Assembly (NCBI GenBank): GCA_947448395.1
Contig: CANFNA010000005.1
Location: forward strand, 1 to 47,567
Origin: Chthoniobacteraceae bacterium
GTDB taxonomy: Bacteria > Verrucomicrobiota > Verrucomicrobiia > Chthoniobacterales > Chthoniobacteraceae
DNA length: 47,567 nt
Reading direction: 5' to 3'
Positions 1 to 10,458 of the stretch are shown here, piece by piece; position 1 is the stretch's first letter, and the number at the start of each line of letters is the position of its first letter. The notes under the pieces were generated by a model. The model ran no database searches and was not told the origin of the DNA. It was given only the letters and a program-made list of their open reading frames with translations. Made by a program: the position numbers and the translations under genes.

Positions 1-324
1 AACAGCGTCACCCTCAGAAAATTGAGCCACACTTAGATCCACCTCGCTAAACTCGGCACCATCTCCGCTCGAGCGAAATTCCTTTAACAACTTCTTCGCC
101 CCCACACCGGCTTTTTTAAAATGCCCCAAAGATGCCTTGGTCAAACGCTGCGGCTTCTGATCGTCGAACCCTACTTGAATTGCCGCGTAACCTTCCTTCT
201 CTACAGTCTTAGTCTGGACAACAGTATTTCCTCCGGCCTCTATCACCGTGACCGCGACAACGCGCCCTCTAGCGTCATACACGCGAGTCATACCAAGCTT
301 TTTTCCTAACAGTCCAACTTTCAT
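1..324 (-). CDS. rplC: 50S ribosomal protein L3, N-terminal part (cut by window edge)
   Basis: The minus strand from the ATG at 324 reads [20 protein letters not shown] and stays open for 108 codons to the window edge. This is the typical L3 N-terminus ([11 protein letters not shown]). L3 binds 23S rRNA early in large-subunit assembly. The gene follows rpsJ by 31 bases in the same direction, as expected at the start of an S10 operon. It is absent from the supplied ORF track because it has no stop in the window. The C-terminal half cannot be judged. Confidence 0.93.
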   Translation of the reverse strand, partial: MKVGLLGKKLGMTRVYDARGRVVAVTVIEAGGNTVVQTKTVEKEGYAAIQVGFDDQKPQRLTKASLGHFKKAGVGAKKLLKEFRSSGDGAEFSEVDLSVAQFSEGDAV

Positions 325-355
325 CTTCTTGAAAATCTTTTAAAATTTATCCTAC

Positions 356-664
356 TCAGATTTTAATGGTGATATCAACCCCAGCCGGGAGATTGAGTTT
401 CTTAAGCTCATCTACCGTCTTGGCGGTCGGCTCGACGATGTCCAAAAGCCGCTTGTGTGTCCGGATTTCGAATTGATCCATAGACTTTTTGTCGACGTGA
501 GGTGAGCGGTTTACGGTGAAACGCTCAATACGAGTAGGGAGGGGAATAGGCCCAGAAACCTTGGCACCTGTTCGCTTTGCAGTTTCTACAATCTCGCTAG
601 CCGATTGATCCAACATGCGAAAATCGAAAGCCTTAAGCCGGATGCGAATGCGTTGACCTGTCAT
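356..664 (-). CDS. rpsJ: 30S ribosomal protein S10
   Basis: The 102-residue product matches the usual S10 length. It contains the recognisable stretches [29 protein letters not shown] and [20 protein letters not shown]10 is a head protein of the small subunit and, in other bacteria, also acts with NusB in antitermination. It lies 13 bases after fusA and 31 bases before rplC, so it bridges the str and S10 gene groups directly, without tuf in between. Start and length are unambiguous. Confidence 0.97.
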   Translation of the reverse strand: MTGQRIRIRLKAFDFRMLDQSASEIVETAKRTGAKVSGPIPLPTRIERFTVNRSPHVDKKSMDQFEIRTHKRLLDIVEPTAKTVDELKKLNLPAGVDITIKI

Positions 665-677
665 ATATCTTAATTTA

Positions 678-2825
<2,148 letters not shown>

Positions 2826-2873
2826 GGATGAGAGATTTTTACGCCTTGAAGCGGGTTAAAATGAGAGAACGAG

Positions 2874-3347
2874 CTAGAATCGGAAATGAGCGAATGCACG
2901 ATTAGCCTGTGCCATCTTGTGGGTGTCGTCTCTTTTCTTAATAGCGTTGCCCTGCCCGTTAGCAGCGTCCCTGAGTTCGTTCGCAAGGGCGTCAGCGAGC
3001 CCCGTGGCCTTCCGCGACTTGGCATAGCCCACTAGCCAGCGCATCGCCAAAGCCAAAGCGCGCGCAGGCGCGACCTCCATAGGAACCTGATAAGTGGCCC
3101 CGCCGACGCGGCGGCTCTTCACCTCCAAGCGCGGGCGGACATTCTCAACAGCTTTGTTGAGAACCTCAAGAGGGTCTACGGTATCAGAGGCTTGCCGAGT
3201 CTTCTCAATCGCCGTGTAGACGATTCTTTCCGCAAGCGACTTTTTACCGCTCTGCATAACGCTAGCGATGAGACGAGCCACGACAGCACTGCCGTAACGG
3301 CTGTCTAGTTTCTCTTCCTTGTGAATGACGCGACGACGACGAGACAT
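2874..3347 (-). CDS. rpsG: 30S ribosomal protein S7
   Basis: The 157-residue protein begins MSRRRRVIHKEEKLDSRYGS and contains NVRPRLEVKSRRVGGATYQVP, a hallmark of S7, the primary binder of the 3' major domain of 16S rRNA. The length is normal for bacterial S7 (about 156). It lies 32 bases after rpsL and 48 bases before fusA on the same strand. In other bacteria S7 can repress this operon translationally; no such site was identified here. Confidence 0.97.
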   Translation of the reverse strand: MSRRRRVIHKEEKLDSRYGSAVVARLIASVMQSGKKSLAERIVYTAIEKTRQASDTVDPLEVLNKAVENVRPRLEVKSRRVGGATYQVPMEVAPARALALAMRWLVGYAKSRKATGLADALANELRDAANGQGNAIKKRDDTHKMAQANRAFAHFRF

Positions 3348-3379
3348 GGCTAATTTTGATGGAGAGCTAAATACGAAAA

Positions 3380-3796
3380 TTACTTTTTCTTCCCGCCCTT
3401 ACCAGCGGCCGCAGCGACCTGACCAGGCTTAGGACGTTTTGCTCCGTACTTGGAGCGGGAGCGGCGGCGACCGTCTACACCGAGGGCATCAAGAGTGCCG
3501 CGAACAATGTGGTAACGAACACCTGGCAAATCCTTCACACGTCCACCGCGCACCAAAACAATTGAGTGCTCCTGAAGATTGTGACCCTCTCCCGGAATAT
3601 AAGCGATGACTTCATAGCCATTCGTCAGGCGAACCTTTGCAACCTTCCGAAGCGCCGAGTTGGGCTTCTTAGGAGTACGCGTCATCACCTGCACGCAGAC
3701 TCCGCGCCGGAAGGGGCACTTGGTCATCGCAGGACTCTTCGACTTCACCTGAATCTTATTACGCCCTTTACGGACGAGCTGATTGATCGTTGGCAT
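3380..3796 (-). CDS. rpsL: 30S ribosomal protein S12
   Basis: The 138-residue product starts [12 protein letters not shown] and carries [13 protein letters not shown] and [19 protein letters not shown], the conserved decoding-centre loops. The lysine in KKPNSA is the position whose substitution gives streptomycin resistance in other bacteria; here it is the sensitive-type lysine. The C-terminus has a short Ala/Gly/Lys tail (about 14 residues) beyond the conserved core. It is the first gene of the str group and has a long untranslated leader upstream. No strong Shine-Dalgarno is visible before the ATG. Confidence 0.97.
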   Translation of the reverse strand: MPTINQLVRKGRNKIQVKSKSPAMTKCPFRRGVCVQVMTRTPKKPNSALRKVAKVRLTNGYEVIAYIPGEGHNLQEHSIVLVRGGRVKDLPGVRYHIVRGTLDALGVDGRRRSRSKYGAKRPKPGQVAAAAGKGGKKK

Positions 3797-4114
3797 GAAA
3801 GCTCAGTGGCTATGGTTTCTCCGTTGGTTCGGCCGGGAGTATTGGCCGGACAGTTAGGCGAGGCTGGCTCCCGAGAGCCAAAAACCGCATCCCTTTTGTC
3901 GGCTTCGCTTCTCAAGAGCACACCTCTCAAGCGTCCACGGCACAGAAGCCGAAGCCGCGAGAGCGGGAAATCCCGAGAGCGCGAAGGGGCGGGGTGTATA
4001 AGGGATCTTGGCCACTTTAGGCAAGGGAGAGTTTTGTTTTTTTTGTTAAAAACACCTCTTCAAGCGCAACCGCAGCCATCACACTATAAATGCAAAAAGC
4101 TTATAGAAAGCTGC
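3797..4114. other. Intergenic leader between rpsL and the PHP-glycosyltransferase gene
   Basis: This 318-base stretch has no supported gene. It separates the start of rpsL from the end of the upstream same-strand gene, so it should hold the str operon promoter and leader. It contains a 6-bp hairpin at 3865-3880 (TGGCTC/GAGCCA, loop CCGA), a smaller CGGG/CCCG hairpin near 3963-3975 and a GC-rich, purine-skewed stretch. The plus-strand ORF in the track that crosses it (3566-4435) also overlays rpsL and is treated as a shadow. Confidence 0.6.
3995..4024 (-). promoter_or_regulatory. Possible sigma-70 type promoter of the str operon
   Basis: On the minus strand TTGCCT is followed after 18 bases by TATACA, four of six matches to each consensus hexamer. 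It lies about 200 bases before the rpsL start codon and downstream of the preceding gene. This is a motif guess in a stretch that must contain a promoter; no expression evidence exists. Confidence 0.35.
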
Positions 4115-6505
4115 TTACGATACTATTTCGGAAAACAACTGCCGTGCTGCACTTTTCCAGTCCATTCCCTTCACGGAAGCATGCCCGTTGCGCCCCATAG
4201 CCGACCTCAACTCCTGATCCGCGATGAGTCTGATGGTTTGTTCCGCAAAATCGCCGCAATCCCCACGCCTGGTCACAAAACCCGTCAGGCCATGCTTTAC
4301 CAAGCCGCTAGGACCGCCTTCGTCGGACACGACGCAAGGCAGTCCGCTGGCCAAGGCCTCCACAACAACATTCCCATAGGTGTCGGTCGTGCTTGGGAAA
4401 AGAAAGACATCCGCAGAGGCATAGGCCGCTGCTAAATCCTCTCCAGTCAGGTAACCCGTAAAAATGGCCTCCGGCAGCATTTTTTCGATCTCACCTCTGT
4501 AGGGCCCGTCTCCTACAAATGCCATTTTGGCAACGCCTTTTGGAAGGTTCCTCACACAACTGACCAACAAGTCGAGATCCTTTTCTTTTGAAATCCTTCC
4601 CACGTAGAGAAGGACCACCTCACACGAACCTACCCCGCGCCGCGTCCAATAATCCGCCTGCCGACGGGTCGGGTTGAAAAAACTCAGATCCATCCCGCGC
4701 GGCAAAAGCCTTAACTTCCAGGAAGTTGCCCCTCTTTCGACCCAAGCCTGCCGGTAAGGCTCACTGTTCACGTAAAGAGCGTCCAAACCTGTGTAAAACC
4801 AATGCATGTATGTCCATGCCAAGGTCTCCAAAGATCCGTCCTCCGTGAGAATGCGAACGTACCGCGGAAAATCAGTGTGATAGATCCCGCTCACACGCAA
4901 CCCCAACAACCTCGCCGCAAGAAGACCCACCAACCCCATCGGTCCAGGCGTGGATAATACAACATCCGTAACCCCCTCGCGGCAGATGTATTCCACCACC
5001 TCCAAGATCGGTGGAAATGCCAACCTCTGAAGCTCATATTCCGGGAGCGCAAACTCCCCAATCGGCTCAAAGTTTTTTAGCGGAACGTCCTGAATTCGAG
5101 AGTCCGCACGACTGGTGAGAATAGTCACCTCATACCCCAATTTTCGGCCCTGTCCCGCAAGCGTACAAATGGTCTTAGAAACTCCATTTACATCCTCCAA
5201 CGTATCGGTAAACCAAGCGATCTTTCGCCGCTCCAAGCTCGGCAAGTCCCTCCCGTAAACGGCCCGGGAAATCGAGCGAAACCACGGCACATTGGGAGCC
5301 TCACGGTGCAATTCAAAGAGGTACGGGGCGAGCGGGGCCAGAATCGGAAGAATCGCCGCCAAATCCTGAAACGCCCTCATGAGATTCCCTTCGCTCGCAT
5401 GCTCCAAAAACAAGCTCACAAAATGGAAAGACAGCTTGTTCGCCAATAGGTTCGCAATGTGAAACGCTCTGTCCTCAACCCCCGCCCCACTCTCGGCCAA
5501 GCGCGTCAATTCGGCCTTCAAAGCCTCGCCGTCCAAAACTTCTGCCAGCGTCATCCACAAAGACACATTTGCAGGCTTTAGCAGATGGAATATCTGACCC
5601 GACAAAATCCCTTCCGCCGCCAGTTCCAACTTCTGCCGCCAAGAGATCTGCGTCGGATCACGCCCCTCCATAAACCGAGCGAACGCGTTCTGCGCCAAGG
5701 GAGAGCTACGCACCGATTCAAATCGTTCCCCAATGAAATAACGCACTTTGTTGTAAAGGCCGTGAGAAACCGTTACCGGCCCTCCAGAAGCCCCTTCAGC
5801 AAAGCAGCGTCCCTCCCGGATATTTTCCAAAAACTCCTCTACCGTCTCCGCTTGAGGAGTTGCTGTCCACGCGCGCCCCGGAAAAACACCTCCTTGGTCA
5901 TCGCTTCCGCCCACCAAAATCTTTTCCCAAGGTCTCTGGTGCGTCGGCTCAATTTCATGGCGATCGGCAATCTGCTCCAATTGACCTTGGGTTAATCCGC
6001 GAAAAAAGGCCTCGGTAAATTCATTCGTCAGAGGTGATCTCAATCCATTCCGCGTCTCGTAATGCTTAAAGAGCAGCAGCAACTTCTCCATATGGACCGC
6101 CTGCAAACGACCTTCCGGCGCAAAAAATGGGTGAGCCACAGCGTGTGCCAATCGTTCCAAATTTAGGTACTTTTGAAACTCATAAATATTCCGCCTCAAC
6201 TTCTGAATTTGGGTGTGTTGCTCGCGGTTAAGCCCCCAGATGAGAACCTCGACGGAAACCTCGTCTTCAGGAAAAAAAACGGTGGCCTGCTCAGAGAAAA
6301 AGACCCCAGGCAGCCCCTCTAACGTCAGAGCTCCCTCCAGAGTATGATGGTCCGTAAGGGTAAAATAAGAAAATCCCTGCTCCCTCAGTCGCTCATAAAG
6401 ATCCTTCGGCTCAGAGTAACTTTTGGCCACTCCGATCTTCCGAAAAATCCACTCCTCAGGCCGATTGCTAAATCGAGAATGCAAATGCAAGTCCACGCGT
6501 GTCAT
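4115..6505 (-). CDS. PHP-domain / glycosyltransferase family 4 fusion protein
   Basis: The first third is a PHP-type metal-dependent phosphoesterase domain, with VDLHLHSRFSNRP at the start and the second metal motif TLTDHHTLEG. The last roughly 350 residues form a GT-B glycosyltransferase of the GT4 type, with a DTLEDVNGVSKT N-lobe start, GRISKEKDLDLL, and FPSTTDTYGNVVVEALASG before the nucleotide-sugar binding EAL motif. The likely role is sugar transfer to a lipid or envelope glycan; donor and acceptor are unknown. I chose the ATG at 6505 (796 residues) over 6577 because the PHP domain begins immediately after it; the extra 24 residues look non-coding. It is divergent from lutA. Confidence 0.85.
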   Translation of the reverse strand: MTRVDLHLHSRFSNRPEEWIFRKIGVAKSYSEPKDLYERLREQGFSYFTLTDHHTLEGALTLEGLPGVFFSEQATVFFPEDEVSVEVLIWGLNREQHTQIQKLRRNIYEFQKYLNLERLAHAVAHPFFAPEGRLQAVHMEKLLLLFKHYETRNGLRSPLTNEFTEAFFRGLTQGQLEQIADRHEIEPTHQRPWEKILVGGSDDQGGVFPGRAWTATPQAETVEEFLENIREGRCFAEGASGGPVTVSHGLYNKVRYFIGERFESVRSSPLAQNAFARFMEGRDPTQISWRQKLELAAEGILSGQIFHLLKPANVSLWMTLAEVLDGEALKAELTRLAESGAGVEDRAFHIANLLANKLSFHFVSLFLEHASEGNLMRAFQDLAAILPILAPLAPYLFELHREAPNVPWFRSISRAVYGRDLPSLERRKIAWFTDTLEDVNGVSKTICTLAGQGRKLGYEVTILTSRADSRIQDVPLKNFEPIGEFALPEYELQRLAFPPILEVVEYICREGVTDVVLSTPGPMGLVGLLAARLLGLRVSGIYHTDFPRYVRILTEDGSLETLAWTYMHWFYTGLDALYVNSEPYRQAWVERGATSWKLRLLPRGMDLSFFNPTRRQADYWTRRGVGSCEVVLLYVGRISKEKDLDLLVSCVRNLPKGVAKMAFVGDGPYRGEIEKMLPEAIFTGYLTGEDLAAAYASADVFLFPSTTDTYGNVVVEALASGLPCVVSDEGGPSGLVKHGLTGFVTRRGDCGDFAEQTIRLIADQELRSAMGRNGHASVKGMDWKSAARQLFSEIVS

Positions 6506-6675
6506 CCCGTGAGTCGACGCGCCTCTGAAGACACTTCCGTGACGTCTTGGTGACGAATTTGAAACAGGCCACTCCATCCCATCTTTCCCATATTCCTGCC
6601 AACTCCCAAAATTTGCTCTGCAGGATTGCCTGCCCCCCCTCCCCCCGCCATGCTATAAGAATCGCTTCTTCTCCC

Positions 6676-7392
6676 ATGCGCATCTCCCTGTTCGTCCCCT
6701 GTTTTATCGACTCGCTTTACCCAAACGTCGCCATGTCGATGGTACGCATCCTTGAGAGACTCGGTCACACTGTTGAAGTCCCTGAATCCCAAACTTGCTG
6801 CGGCCAACCCCCCTTCAACTCAGGGTACTGGGACGAGGCCCGTTCCGTCGCCTCTCATCAACTTAAGGCCTTTGCAGACGCTGACGTCATCGTATCAGGC
6901 TCTGGGTCCTGCGGAGCCATGATGAAGGTCTTTTACCCCGAACTCTTCCACGACCACCCAGAGGAAGCTGCTGCCAAATCGATCTCCTCAAAAACCTGGG
7001 AATTTTCTGAGTTTCTGGTGAACAAGCTCGGCGTGCGCGATCTCGGCTCGAAATTTGAGGGACGCGCTACTTTTCACGATGGATGCCACGGGCTTCGTGA
7101 ACTCGGTACCAAACAGGCCCCTCGAGAATTGCTCCGGCACGTGAAGGGATTGGAACTCGTTGAGATGTCGGAAGCCGAAACTTGCTGCGGTTTCGGAGGA
7201 ACCTTCGCCGTGAAATACCCTCAGATCTCCACAGCCATGGCCGAGGTAAAATGTAATGCCATCTGTGAAACTAAAGCCGACTATGTCATCAGCAACGACT
7301 CCAGTTGCCTGATGCAAATCGGCGGTTGGTTAGACCGAAACATCGGCTCCGTAAAATGCCTTCACCTAGCGGAAGTCCTCGACACCCCATGA
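6676..7392 (+). CDS. lutA: L-lactate utilization protein LutA/YkgE-type (Cys-rich CCG protein)
   Basis: This 238-residue protein has two CCG motifs, CCGQPPF near residue 41 and CCGFGGTF near residue 171. They bind an Fe-S cofactor in the heterodisulfide-reductase-like CCG family. LutA, LutB and LutC together oxidise L-lactate to pyruvate in bacteria that have them. I use the internal ATG at 6676, where the conserved MRISLFVPCFIDSLYP begins, instead of the track start at 6547. The stop overlaps the lutB start (ATGA), giving a translationally coupled operon with lutB and lutC. Confidence 0.9.
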   Translation: MRISLFVPCFIDSLYPNVAMSMVRILERLGHTVEVPESQTCCGQPPFNSGYWDEARSVASHQLKAFADADVIVSGSGSCGAMMKVFYPELFHDHPEEAAAKSISSKTWEFSEFLVNKLGVRDLGSKFEGRATFHDGCHGLRELGTKQAPRELLRHVKGLELVEMSEAETCCGFGGTFAVKYPQISTAMAEVKCNAICETKADYVISNDSSCLMQIGGWLDRNIGSVKCLHLAEVLDTP

Positions 7393-8822
7393 GCGCCCTT
7401 TCTTCTCCTCCCAAGGATCAGTTCCTGCAAGACGCTGACCGCACCACAGGGGATTCCCCGAGGCGCGACGCCGTACGCAAAGCCCTCCACAATTACCAAT
7501 CGGCCCGCAATCGAACCGGCGCCACCTTCACTGACTGGAAAGCTGCACGCGCCGCCGCCGCCACCATTAAGCACGAGGCGGTTAACCATCTGGACCAGTA
7601 CTTGGAGGAATTTGAACGTCAATTCACCGCCCGCGGAGGCAAAGTCTTTTGGGCCAGCAACAGCCAACAGGCCCGCGACTACATCCTGAATCTGGCGAAG
7701 GCGCGCAATGTTCGCGCCATCGTTAAGTCCAAGGCGATGACTGGCGAAGAAATACACCTCAATGAGGCCTTGGTTGCCGCAGGATTCGGGGTGGTCGAAA
7801 GCGATCTTGGAGAGTTTATCCAACAGCTAAAGGGAGAGGCTCCTTACCATTTCGTCTTTCCGTGCATGCATCTGCGCCGAGACGAAATTAGCGACCTGTT
7901 CAACCGAGAACTCGGCACGGCTAAAACCGACAGCCCTGAGGAACTCACCATGATCGCGCGACGCGTGTTGCGCCGCACCTACGTTGAAGCGGACATGGGC
8001 ATCTCGGGTGGAAACTTTATCGTGGCCGAAACTGGGATGATCTCGATCACCGAGAATGAGGGAAACGCCCGCTTAACCGTTGGGGTTCCCAAGATCCACG
8101 TAGCGCTTGTCGGAATCGAAAAAGTCGTTCCTCGACTCGCTGACCTCGCCCTGCTTCTCCCGATGCTAGCCACCGCCGGAACCGGCCAGCACCTCACCGG
8201 CTACAACTCCATGTACGGAGGTCCACGCCAACCTGGAGAAAACGACGGGCCAGAAGAATTTCACGTCGTGCTTCTAGACAATCATCGCACACGCCTGCTC
8301 GCCGATCCCGAACAGCGAGATGCCCTTCACTGCATCCGCTGCGGAGCCTGTCTGAACGTTTGCCCCATCTTTAAAAATATCGGAGGCCATACCTACGGCA
8401 CCACTTACCAAGGCCCCATCGGCTCCGTGATTACCCCTCACTTCCGAGGCCTCCAAGACTGGAAACACCTCTCCGGCGCGTCTTCCCTTTGTGGCGCCTG
8501 CACAGAAACCTGCCCAGTCGGCATCGACATCCACCATCACCTCCTCCACAACCGCCGCAACGCCGCAGCTCAAAAACCGGCCCCGGGGGAAGGGCTGCTC
8601 TGGAAAGCATTCGCCGTTCTGATGCGTCGTCCAGCCCTCTACAAACTCGCCACCAAATTCGCACCCCTCGGATCCATGCTCCACCCACTCATTCAAGGTA
8701 CTGCCGTGGACCCAGTCATCGCATGGACAGCCACTCGGGATTTTCCCGAGGCTGCGAGGAAATCGTTCCGCACACAGTTTAAGGCGCATCAGGCAGCCAA
8801 ACAACAAGGAGGCGTCCGATGA
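7389..8822 (+). CDS. lutB: LutB/YkgF-type iron-sulfur protein of lactate oxidation
   Basis: The 477-residue protein has an N-terminal LUD-type region and two ferredoxin-like cysteine clusters, CIRCGACLNVCP (about 315) and CGACTETCPVG (about 369), followed by a C-terminal helical part. This is the LutB arrangement. The ATG at 7389 overlaps the lutA stop as ATGA, which decides it against the longer track ORF. The stop again overlaps lutC by ATGA. It likely passes electrons within a LutABC complex; the final acceptor is not shown by the sequence. Confidence 0.92.
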   Translation: MSALSSPPKDQFLQDADRTTGDSPRRDAVRKALHNYQSARNRTGATFTDWKAARAAAATIKHEAVNHLDQYLEEFERQFTARGGKVFWASNSQQARDYILNLAKARNVRAIVKSKAMTGEEIHLNEALVAAGFGVVESDLGEFIQQLKGEAPYHFVFPCMHLRRDEISDLFNRELGTAKTDSPEELTMIARRVLRRTYVEADMGISGGNFIVAETGMISITENEGNARLTVGVPKIHVALVGIEKVVPRLADLALLLPMLATAGTGQHLTGYNSMYGGPRQPGENDGPEEFHVVLLDNHRTRLLADPEQRDALHCIRCGACLNVCPIFKNIGGHTYGTTYQGPIGSVITPHFRGLQDWKHLSGASSLCGACTETCPVGIDIHHHLLHNRRNAAAQKPAPGEGLLWKAFAVLMRRPALYKLATKFAPLGSMLHPLIQGTAVDPVIAWTATRDFPEAARKSFRTQFKAHQAAKQQGGVR

Positions 8823-9517
8823 ATGCACCCCAGAACGATCGAGATGCCGTTTTGGGCAGAATCCGCGAAGCCCTCCGCATTCCCGCCCCACTCCACCATC
8901 CCGCAGAACGCTCCGCAGGAGGCGAACCCACCACCGCACACTTTCGTGAGTGGCTCCCTCCGGTAGGCCCCACTCCGGACGAGCGTCTAGCCCTCTTTAC
9001 ACAACTCTCTGAAACACTTCGCAGCGAACTCATCCTCTGTGACTCGGCTGCCACAGCGGCCTCGCACGTTGCCAGACTCGCATCCGAGAATTCTTGGAAA
9101 ACCCTGGGTCTCCATCGCGGCGAACTCACATCCGCAATGGAACCCCATTTTCCAGCCGACCTCGAACGCCTTTGGGTGGACGAAGGATACGACAAGGATG
9201 CATTGGAAGCCTCCGATGCCGGTCTCACCGAATGTGAACTGCTAGTTGCTCAAACGGGCTCCGTCTGCGTCACCGGCCCAAGCTCTGGAGGCCGTGTCCT
9301 GAGCGTTCTTCCGCCACACCACCTTGTCGTGGCACGACGATCCCAACTGGTCACGGATCTTACTGAGGCGTACGCCTCACTGGCAGCCAAGTACCGCGGG
9401 CAATATCCCAGCATGATCTCGTTCATTACCGGCCCAAGCCGCACTGGAGACATCGAACGAATCCTCGTCCTTGGGGCTCACGGCCCCAAACGGCTCACGA
9501 TATTACTCCTTCCGTAA
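8819..9517 (+). CDS. lutC: LutC/YkgG-type LUD domain protein
   Basis: The 232-residue protein begins MNAPQNDRDAVLGRIREAL, the usual LutC opening. It ends with the LUD-domain signature region, CELLVAQTGSV, then LSVLPPHHLVVA and ITGPSRTGDIERILVLGAHGP. It is the third member of the lut operon, coupled to lutB by a four-base overlap. The presence of all three genes in order makes lactate oxidation the best assignment. No lactate permease gene of the LctP/LldP type is adjacent; a TauE/SafE protein follows instead. Confidence 0.92.
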   Translation: MNAPQNDRDAVLGRIREALRIPAPLHHPAERSAGGEPTTAHFREWLPPVGPTPDERLALFTQLSETLRSELILCDSAATAASHVARLASENSWKTLGLHRGELTSAMEPHFPADLERLWVDEGYDKDALEASDAGLTECELLVAQTGSVCVTGPSSGGRVLSVLPPHHLVVARRSQLVTDLTEAYASLAAKYRGQYPSMISFITGPSRTGDIERILVLGAHGPKRLTILLLP

Positions 9518-9584
9518 AAATTTCCTCCCCGCCGACAAAGTCCATTCCCATCGCTCCTTCACCTCGGCACCTCGAAGGCGCTCT

Positions 9585-10346
9585 ATGTCTGAACTCGCCC
9601 CGCTTAGCTGGATTCTGCTGCTTCTCGCCGGTGTGGCGGCGGGATTTATCGACGCGATCGCCGGAGGCGGCGGTCTCCTTACGGTCCCCGCCCTATTAAG
9701 CGTTGGCATTCCTCCGGCTTTTGCGCTTGGGACGAATAAACTCCAAGGCTCTTTCGGCTCCGCAAGCGCTGCCTGGCACTACACCAAAGCCGGGCTAATC
9801 GACTGGAATGGAACCGGCACAGGAATCATCTGCACCGCCATCGGCTCAACCCTAGGCGCCAAACTCATTCAGCAAGTCCCCGACACCATGTTGCGTCGCG
9901 GCATTCCCTTCCTTCTGATGGGCGTGGTTCTTTTCTTCCTCTTACGACCGAATCTCGGTGACCGGGATTCCAGCCAGAAAATTTCTCCAGCCATTTTTCA
10001 TACCCTGTTTGGCCTCACACTTGGGTTCTACGACGGCTTCTTCGGCCCTGGAGTCGGTTCGTTCTGGGCACTGGCCTTTGTTTTGGGCCTCGGGTTGAAC
10101 CTTGCCCGAGCCACCGCCCACACAAAAATCATGAACTGCACGAGCAACCTTGCGGCATTGGGAGCGCTCGCGTTAGCAGGCAAGGTTCTCTGGTGGCCGG
10201 GCCTCTTGATGGGAGTCGGGCAGATGCTAGGAGCCCGAATTGGAGCTGGGCTTGTGATCCAAAAAGGCACGCGCATCGTCCGATCCGCCTTCATCCTTGT
10301 TGTCGGTGCCATCTGTCTGCGCCTCCTGTGGACCGCTTGGTCCTGA
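9585..10346 (+). CDS. TauE/SafE family (TSUP) membrane transporter
   Basis: The 253-residue, strongly hydrophobic protein carries the family hallmark GFIDAIAGGGGLLTVPALL near the N-terminus and the second half repeat GFYDGFFGPGVGSFW. These motifs define TSUP proteins, which export sulfite, sulfoacetate or other organic anions. The ATG at 9585 starts directly at the first membrane segment, so I prefer it to the track start at 9471. It follows lutC by 67 bases on the same strand, so movement of an organic acid linked to lactate metabolism is possible but unproven. Confidence 0.88.
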   Translation: MSELAPLSWILLLLAGVAAGFIDAIAGGGGLLTVPALLSVGIPPAFALGTNKLQGSFGSASAAWHYTKAGLIDWNGTGTGIICTAIGSTLGAKLIQQVPDTMLRRGIPFLLMGVVLFFLLRPNLGDRDSSQKISPAIFHTLFGLTLGFYDGFFGPGVGSFWALAFVLGLGLNLARATAHTKIMNCTSNLAALGALALAGKVLWWPGLLMGVGQMLGARIGAGLVIQKGTRIVRSAFILVVGAICLRLLWTAWS

Positions 10347-10458
10347 GGCGGCCGAGTCCCCCCAGTTGCATCAAAAATTCGGATTTCAACCCATTTTTCC
10401 ACCGCGCGTGGCCCGATGCTTGCTTGCGCGACTCGTCGAACAAGTTAAAGTGGGAGGA

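Noticed and set aside
3566-4435. 289-codon plus-strand ORF
   Set aside because: It is antisense to rpsL and to the end of the glycosyltransferase gene and has no protein-like conservation; a shadow of GC-rich coding sequence.
8274-8939. 221-codon minus-strand ORF opposite lutB/lutC
   Set aside because: Antisense to two clearly recognised genes; composition typical of a shadow frame.
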